Shown here: piece by piece, positions 43,306 through 48,326 of the stretch
How the letters are laid out: every line of letters begins with the position of its first letter
Numbering within the stretch: the stretch's first letter is position 1
Position numbers and translations under genes: made by a program
The notes under the pieces: model-generated
Databases searched by the model: none
What the model was told of the DNA's origin: nothing
Seen by the model: the letters and a program-made list of their open reading frames with translations, nothing else
DNA from: an uncultured Hyphomicrobiales bacterium
GTDB lineage: Bacteria > Pseudomonadota > Alphaproteobacteria > Rhizobiales > Beijerinckiaceae
NCBI GenBank assembly: GCA_903825465.1
Contig: CAIKAR010000080.1
Location: 1 to 48,326 of the forward strand
Reading direction: 5' to 3'
Length of the DNA stretch: 48,326 nt

Positions 43306-44840
43306 CGGTACAGCCAGATATCGCTGACCGGCTTGCCGCCGGCCTCCAGAAACAACCGCAGTTCGCACAGCTGCTCGTTGCCCGGGTCCAGATCGAACTG
43401 GACGCGGCAGCTTTTCGAGCCCGCGTCGCCGGATTTGCGAACCGCGACGATCGCGCCGGGGTTCGCGCCAAGATTGGGCGCCACGCCACGCAGCGCGGCC
43501 TCGTCGGCGAAGATATCGCCCTCGAATTGGACGATAAAACGGCGACGCTTGCCGTTTGTTCCGCCGCCCGGCGTCCTGCCGCCCCGCGACCACGCGACCC
43601 GCGCGCCGGGCGGGCTCGCCGGCGGCGACCAGCACCAGAATTGCCGGTAGGCGAAAGACCGTTCGGAGTTGGCCGCGAGCCCCTCCTTCGGGCGCCAATA
43701 GGCGATCATGTTCTGGTTGACGTCGGAGTCGGACGGCACCTCGATCAGCGTGACCGCGCCGGGCCCCCAATCGCCGATGGGCTCGGCCCACAGCGAGGGC
43801 CGGTTCTCCCAGTGGTTTTCATCGTCGAGGTAATGCGCGAAGTCGCGATCCAGCTGGATGAAGCCGAAACCGCGCGGATTGTCGTCGACGAAGGCCGAGG
43901 TTTGCAGCGTTTCCCGGTTCGACACCGGCCGCCACAGCCATTCGCCGCGGCCATTGAGAATTCGCAATCCACTGGTGTCGTGAACCGCCGGGCGGGCGTC
44001 GTCCGACCGCCGGCGGTCGATGGGGCCGGCGAGAAACGTCGCGGTCATCGGCGCGACGCCGAGACTGTCCACGGCGACGCGCGCGAACAGCGTGCATTCG
44101 GTGTCCACGATGGTCGCGTCGCCGGCCCGCAACGTGAAGCGATAGGCGCCCGACAGGCTGTCCGAATCCAGCAGCGCGTGGAAGACGATCGCGCCTTGCG
44201 CCAGCGTCGGCCGCTCGATCCACACCTCCCGGAAGAGCGGAATTTCCTCGCCCTTGGTATCGGCGACCTTGAGCGCCAGCCCCCGCGCCCGCGCGCCGAA
44301 GGTCATGCCGCGCGCGATGGCCCGGTAGAAGCTCGCGCCCTGGAACACGGCCACCGGCTCGGGCTCGCCGCCGGGCGGATTCACCAGCAGCTGGAAGCCG
44401 GAAAATCCCATGTCGGGAAGCCCTGCCGGCGGTTTCAAGGCGCCGAGGTCGAAGTCCTCGGGACGGTAGGCCAGCGGGCGCGCGACTCCGTCCGCGACAA
44501 TGTTGATTTTCATCGGCGACGCGTAAACAAAGCCGCGGTGGAGAGGCGCGACCACAAAGCCAAGATTGTCGTCGGCCCACAGCTCGCCGCTGGCGCGGTT
44601 CTGGATCGCGGCGTATTGCTCGCCCGACAGATTGGCGAAGGGCTCGGGCAAATCCGCGTTCGGCGGCTTGAAAGGCCTGGCCGCCAGCGCGCGGGCGGCG
44701 TCGGCGACCTGCGACGCCTCGAAGGCCGGCGGCGCGGGTGGGGCAAGGGGCGCCGGGGTTGGCCCCTGCGCCAAAACAGCCCGAGGCGACGCCGCCAGTC
44801 CGGCCACACCCAACATCAACACATCGCGACGCTGCAACAT
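43293..44840 (-). CDS. opgG: Periplasmic glucan biosynthesis protein OpgG/OpgD
   Basis: A 515-aa periplasmic protein needed for making osmoregulated glucans with OpgH. The N-terminus [21 protein letters not shown] is a twin-arginine-type signal (Arg-Arg followed by a hydrophobic core), cleaved near LAQG. This is more like OpgD, which uses Tat, than E. coli OpgG, which uses Sec. The body has [15 protein letters not shown], the [15 protein letters not shown] region and [20 protein letters not shown], the hallmark of the family. It is first in the opgG-opgH pair. The symbol opgG is used in the broad sense; OpgD cannot be ruled out. Confidence 0.92.
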   Translation of the reverse strand: MLQRRDVLMLGVAGLAASPRAVLAQGPTPAPLAPPAPPAFEASQVADAARALAARPFKPPNADLPEPFANLSGEQYAAIQNRASGELWADDNLGFVVAPLHRGFVYASPMKINIVADGVARPLAYRPEDFDLGALKPPAGLPDMGFSGFQLLVNPPGGEPEPVAVFQGASFYRAIARGMTFGARARGLALKVADTKGEEIPLFREVWIERPTLAQGAIVFHALLDSDSLSGAYRFTLRAGDATIVDTECTLFARVAVDSLGVAPMTATFLAGPIDRRRSDDARPAVHDTSGLRILNGRGEWLWRPVSNRETLQTSAFVDDNPRGFGFIQLDRDFAHYLDDENHWENRPSLWAEPIGDWGPGAVTLIEVPSDSDVNQNMIAYWRPKEGLAANSERSFAYRQFWCWSPPASPPGARVAWSRGGRTPGGGTNGKRRRFIVQFEGDIFADEAALRGVAPNLGANPGAIVAVRKSGDAGSKSCRVQFDLDPGNEQLCELRLFLEAGGKPVSDIWLYRWTP

Positions 44841-45022
44841 CGATCTTCGGGCTTGGCTGGCGAAAGCGTGATTACGGACGGCCTCGGGGCTTCATATACA
44901 TTGAATGTTCGGGAATGGGAGGGTCGGCGCGGGGCGATGGCCGGAATTTTTACGCCGTGCTAAGTCCCGCCCGTCACTATTGCCCTCGATTTCCGGGCCA
45001 TCGCGCCCCGACGGAGCTTGAC

Positions 45023-46396
45023 ATGACCTCGGAGCAGCCTCGCTCGACCCCTTCGGGATTGGCGATTATCCTCGCGGCCGGCGAAGGCACGCGGATGAAG
45101 TCCACGACGCCCAAAGTGCTCCACAAGGTCGCGGGCCGGTCGATGCTCGCCAACACCCTCGCCGCCGTCGCCGCCGCCGGCATGGAACGCCTCGCCGTCG
45201 TCGTCGGGCCGGGCCATGAAGATGTCGCGAAGGAAGCGCGCGCGGTCGCCGCCGGGGCCGAGGTGTTTGTTCAATCCGAACGCCTGGGAACGGCCCACGC
45301 GGTTCTCGCGGCCCGCGCCGCCCTTGAAACCGGCGCGGACCATCTCATCGTCGTCTTCGCCGACACGCCGCTGATCCAACCGGGCACGTTTCGCGCCATG
45401 CGCGAGGCGCTGGCGGCGGGCGCCGCGGTCGTAGCGCTGGGCTTCGAGGCGCGCGACGCCGCTGGATATGGGCGGCTGCTGACGAAGAACGACGAGCTTG
45501 TCGCCATCCGCGAACACAGGGACGCCAGCGAGGCCGAGCGCGCCACGACGCTGTGCAACGCCGGGTTGATGGCGCTCGACGGCCGCGTCGCGCTGTCGAT
45601 CCTCGACGCGATCGCGTCCAACAACGCGCAAAAGGAATTTTACCTGACGGACGCGGTGGAAATCGCGCGCGCGCGGGGGCTCGCCACGCGCGTCGTCCGC
45701 GCGCCCGAGGAAGAGGTGATGGGCGTCAACGACCGCGTCCAGCTCGCCGCCGCCGAAGCCGTGGCGCAACGCCGCCTGCGGGAAAAGGCGATGCGCGCCG
45801 GCGTCACCATGACCGCGCCGGAAACGGTTTTCATGTGCCACGACACCATTGTCGGCCGCGACACGGTCATTGAACCCCACGTGTTCTTTGGCCCCGGCGT
45901 GACCATCGGCGAGGGCTCGGTGGTCAAGGCCTTTTCGCACTTCGAAGGAGCAGTGGTCGCCGGCGACGCGTCGGTCGGGCCATTCGCCCGGCTGCGACCC
46001 GGCGCCGATATCGCGACCGGGGTCAAGATCGGCAATTTCGTCGAGATTAAATCGGCGCGCATCGGCGCGGGCTCGGCGGTGAGCCACCTCAGCTACATCG
46101 GCGATTCAACCGTCGGCGTTAAGGCCAACATCGGCGCCGGCACGATCACCTGCAACTACGATGGCTTCAACAAGGCGCGGACGGAAATCGGCGACGGCGC
46201 CTTCATTGGTTCGAATTCGGCGCTGGTCGCCCCGGTGAAAATCGGCGCCGGCGCCTATGTCGGCTCCGGCTCGGTGATCACCAAGGATGTCGAGCCGGAC
46301 GCGCTCGCGGTTGGCCGCGCCCGCCAGTTCGAGAAGGCCGGCTGGGCCGCCGCGCTGCGCAAGTCGCGCGAAGGCAAAGAGAAAAAGCGGCCTTGA
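45023..46396 (+). CDS. glmU: GlmU: glucosamine-1-P acetyltransferase / UDP-GlcNAc pyrophosphorylase
   Basis: A 457-aa bifunctional enzyme that makes UDP-N-acetylglucosamine for cell wall and lipopolysaccharide. The N-terminal pyrophosphorylase has the nucleotide motif [11 protein letters not shown] at residues 17-27 and [12 protein letters not shown]. The C-terminal left-handed beta-helix from about 260 has repeated hexapeptides ([29 protein letters not shown]) that form the acetyl-CoA site. The frame is open upstream to 44738, but ATG 45023 has GGAG just upstream and starts a normal N-terminus. Next to glmS, which supplies glucosamine-6-phosphate, the pair covers most of the UDP-GlcNAc path. 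Confidence 0.97.
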   Translation: MTSEQPRSTPSGLAIILAAGEGTRMKSTTPKVLHKVAGRSMLANTLAAVAAAGMERLAVVVGPGHEDVAKEARAVAAGAEVFVQSERLGTAHAVLAARAALETGADHLIVVFADTPLIQPGTFRAMREALAAGAAVVALGFEARDAAGYGRLLTKNDELVAIREHRDASEAERATTLCNAGLMALDGRVALSILDAIASNNAQKEFYLTDAVEIARARGLATRVVRAPEEEVMGVNDRVQLAAAEAVAQRRLREKAMRAGVTMTAPETVFMCHDTIVGRDTVIEPHVFFGPGVTIGEGSVVKAFSHFEGAVVAGDASVGPFARLRPGADIATGVKIGNFVEIKSARIGAGSAVSHLSYIGDSTVGVKANIGAGTITCNYDGFNKARTEIGDGAFIGSNSALVAPVKIGAGAYVGSGSVITKDVEPDALAVGRARQFEKAGWAAALRKSREGKEKKRP

Positions 46397-46515
46397 ACCG
46401 GGCGGCCTCGCTCGCGATATAAACCGTAATTCAACTTGATTTGACGCCGCCCGGTCCTTGACCAAGAGGTGGCGCGCCCTTTGCGTTGTTGGCCGTTCCA
46501 CGGAGAATCTGGCAC

Positions 46516-48326
46516 ATGTGCGGAATTGTCGGCATCATCGGCTCCGGGCCGGCGGCGACGAAAATCGTCGAGGCGCTCAAGCGGCTCGAATACCGCGGCT
46601 ATGATTCGGCCGGCGTCGCGACGCTCGAAGATGGCAAGCTGGCCCGCCGCCGCGCCCAGGGAAAGCTGCGCAACCTCGAGGAACGGCTGGCGAAAGAGCC
46701 GCTGAACGGGCCTCTCGGCATCGGCCACACCCGCTGGGCGACGCATGGCAAACCCACCGAGAACAACGCCCACCCCCACGCGAGCGACAAGCTCGCCGTG
46801 GTCCACAACGGCATCATCGAAAACTTCCGCGAGCTGCGCGACGAGCTGCGCGGCAAGGGCCACAACTTCGTCAGCGAGACGGACACGGAAGTCGTCGCGC
46901 ACCTCGTCACCGAGGAAATGCGCGGCGGCAAGGGGCCAGCGGACGCTGTGAAAGCCGCCCTGCCCCGGCTGCGCGGCGCCTTCGCGCTCGCCTTCGTGTT
47001 CGACGGCCATCCCGACCTGTTGATCGGCGCGCGGCAAGGCGCGCCGCTCGCGGTCGGCTTCGGCGAGGGCGAGATGTTTCTGGGCTCGGACGCGCTGGCG
47101 CTGGCGCCCTTCACCAGCGACATCGCCTATCTCGAGGATGGCGACTGGGTTGTGCTGACCCGCGACGACGCCGACTTCCGCAACGCCGCCGGCGCCAAGG
47201 TTTCGCGGCCGCGCTTGAAAAGCCAGGCTTCGGCCTTCCTCGTCGACAAGGGCAACCACCGCCATTTCATGGCCAAGGAAATTCACGAGCAGCCGGAGGT
47301 CGTTGGCCGCACGCTCGCGCATTACCTCGACATGTCCTCGGGCGCCGTGCGTCTGCCGTTCGAGTTGCCGTTCGACCCGAAGGCGCTGACGCGGATCACC
47401 ATCACCGCCTGCGGAACCGCCTACTACGCCGGCCTGGTCGCGAAATACTGGTTCGAGAAATTCGCCCGCCTGCCAGTCGAGATCGATGTCGCGTCGGAAT
47501 TCCGCTACCGCGAGGCGCCGCTGTCCGAAGGCGGATTGATGATCGTCGTGTCTCAATCGGGCGAAACAGCCGACACGCTGGCCTGTCTGCGCTACGCCAA
47601 GGAGAACGGCCAGCGCACGCTCGCCGTGGTGAATGTGCCGACATCCACGATCGCGCGGGAATCCGACGTCGCCGCTCCCACATTGGCGGGGCCTGAAATC
47701 GGCGTCGCCTCGACCAAGGCCTTCACCTGTCAATTGTCGGTGCTGGCCTGCCTCGCAATCGCGCTTGGCCGGGCGCGCGGCGCGCTCGACGCCGCCCGCG
47801 AGGCGGATCTCGTGTCGGAGCTCATCGCGGTGCCGGGCCTGCTGGCGGAAGCCGTGAAATCCACCGCGGCGACGGAAAAGCTCGCGGCGACGCTGGCGAA
47901 GGCGCGCGACGTGCTCTATCTCGGCCGCGGCACGGCCTATCCGCTCGCGCTCGAGGGCGCATTGAAGCTCAAGGAAATCTCCTACATCCACGCCGAAGGC
48001 TACGCGGCGGGCGAACTCAAGCACGGCCCGATCGCGCTTATCGACGAGGAGATGCCCGTCATCGTCATCGCGCCGTCCGATCCGGTGCTGGAGAAAACGG
48101 TGTCGAACATGCAGGAAGTCGCGGCGCGTGGCGGCCGGGTGATCCTGATTTCAGACGACCACGCGGTCCACGAAGCGGCGATCAACCTCGAGGCCCATCT
48201 GCCGATGCCCGCGATGTCGCCGGATTTCGCCGCCATCGTTTACGCCGCGCCGATCCAGCTTCTGGCGTATTACACGGCCGTGCACATGGGCAAGGACGTG
48301 GACCAGCCCCGCAACCTGGCGAAGTC
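46516..48326 (+). CDS. glmS: GlmS: glutamine-fructose-6-P aminotransferase (cut by window end)
   Basis: Glucosamine-6-phosphate synthase: it takes ammonia from glutamine and converts fructose-6-phosphate. The N-terminal class II glutamine amidotransferase has the nucleophile C2 (MCGIVGI) and GHTRWATHGKPTENNAHPH. Two SIS sugar isomerase domains follow (TACGTAYYAGLVAKY; LYLGRGTAYPLALEGALKLKEISY). The gene runs off the window after 603 full codons, in DQPRNLAKS, where the family usually ends a few residues later with VTVE. Only about four residues and the stop are missing. No glmS ribozyme-like RNA is expected in this phylum, and none is seen in the 119 bases before the start. Confidence 0.97.
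   Translation, partial: MCGIVGIIGSGPAATKIVEALKRLEYRGYDSAGVATLEDGKLARRRAQGKLRNLEERLAKEPLNGPLGIGHTRWATHGKPTENNAHPHASDKLAVVHNGIIENFRELRDELRGKGHNFVSETDTEVVAHLVTEEMRGGKGPADAVKAALPRLRGAFALAFVFDGHPDLLIGARQGAPLAVGFGEGEMFLGSDALALAPFTSDIAYLEDGDWVVLTRDDADFRNAAGAKVSRPRLKSQASAFLVDKGNHRHFMAKEIHEQPEVVGRTLAHYLDMSSGAVRLPFELPFDPKALTRITITACGTAYYAGLVAKYWFEKFARLPVEIDVASEFRYREAPLSEGGLMIVVSQSGETADTLACLRYAKENGQRTLAVVNVPTSTIARESDVAAPTLAGPEIGVASTKAFTCQLSVLACLAIALGRARGALDAAREADLVSELIAVPGLLAEAVKSTAATEKLAATLAKARDVLYLGRGTAYPLALEGALKLKEISYIHAEGYAAGELKHGPIALIDEEMPVIVIAPSDPVLEKTVSNMQEVAARGGRVILISDDHAVHEAAINLEAHLPMPAMSPDFAAIVYAAPIQLLAYYTAVHMGKDVDQPRNLAK

Noticed and set aside
44841-45022. Riboswitch or small gene before glmU
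   Set aside because: No conserved RNA motif or coding frame with a start signal was seen in this 182-base gap.

Overview
The window is GC-rich chromosomal DNA from an alphaproteobacterium, most likely of the Hyphomicrobiales (Rhizobiales). The protein families, the short two-domain Ppx/GppA protein, the opgG-opgH pair and the remnant of a small C-terminal 'AKKAAAxRWG' protein common in rhizobial genomes all point that way. The species cannot be told from the sequence. There is no CRISPR array, no rRNA and no intact insertion sequence.

Layout. Positions 1-850 hold no intact gene, only short repeats and a frameshifted gene remnant beside the 3' end of a tRNA-Gln(CUG); this looks like the edge of a decayed insertion. 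Positions 1167-5561 are a housekeeping block on the + strand: ppx/gppA-like, rlmE, a membrane-anchored hypothetical, guaB and a secreted hypothetical. Positions 5572-9670 on the - strand carry a membrane protein, a large exported cytochrome c/beta-propeller protein, an alpha/beta hydrolase and a tiny exported protein.

Positions 9876-21023 form an aromatic-catabolism locus. It contains a Rieske protein with a long insert, a small unknown protein, a metal-dependent amidohydrolase/decarboxylase, an acyl-CoA-dehydrogenase-fold hydroxylase, LigA- and LigB-type extradiol dioxygenase subunits, a VOC protein, a 4,5-dihydroxyphthalate-decarboxylase-like protein, a 2Fe-2S/flavin reductase, an IclR regulator, a Rieske ferredoxin, a phthalate-4,5-dioxygenase-like Rieske oxygenase, an unknown protein and an SDR. 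The parts suggest hydroxylation of an aromatic carboxylate, decarboxylation and meta-type ring opening, but the substrate is not evident and several parts are atypical. The LigB-like subunit lacks the usual acid-base His. A nested array of GTTCC/GGAAC dyads lies between the divergent IclR/ferredoxin and oxygenase genes.

Positions 21001-24816 contain a hypothetical, a YedK/HMCES-type SRAP protein, a MarR regulator and an LtaS-like membrane sulfatase-fold enzyme. Positions 24999-32603 are an oxalate locus: an ADP-forming acyl-CoA synthetase divergent from a GntR regulator, oxc, frc and an OxlT-like antiporter, with two copies of a TGGCATGCCA palindrome between the divergent genes. Positions 32712-41117 are one compact operon: a branched-chain-amino-acid-type ABC importer with fused LivH-LivM permeases, plus hydantoinase/oxoprolinase subunits A and B. 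The window ends with opgH-opgG (- strand), glmU and a glmS gene cut by the window end about four residues before its usual C-terminus.
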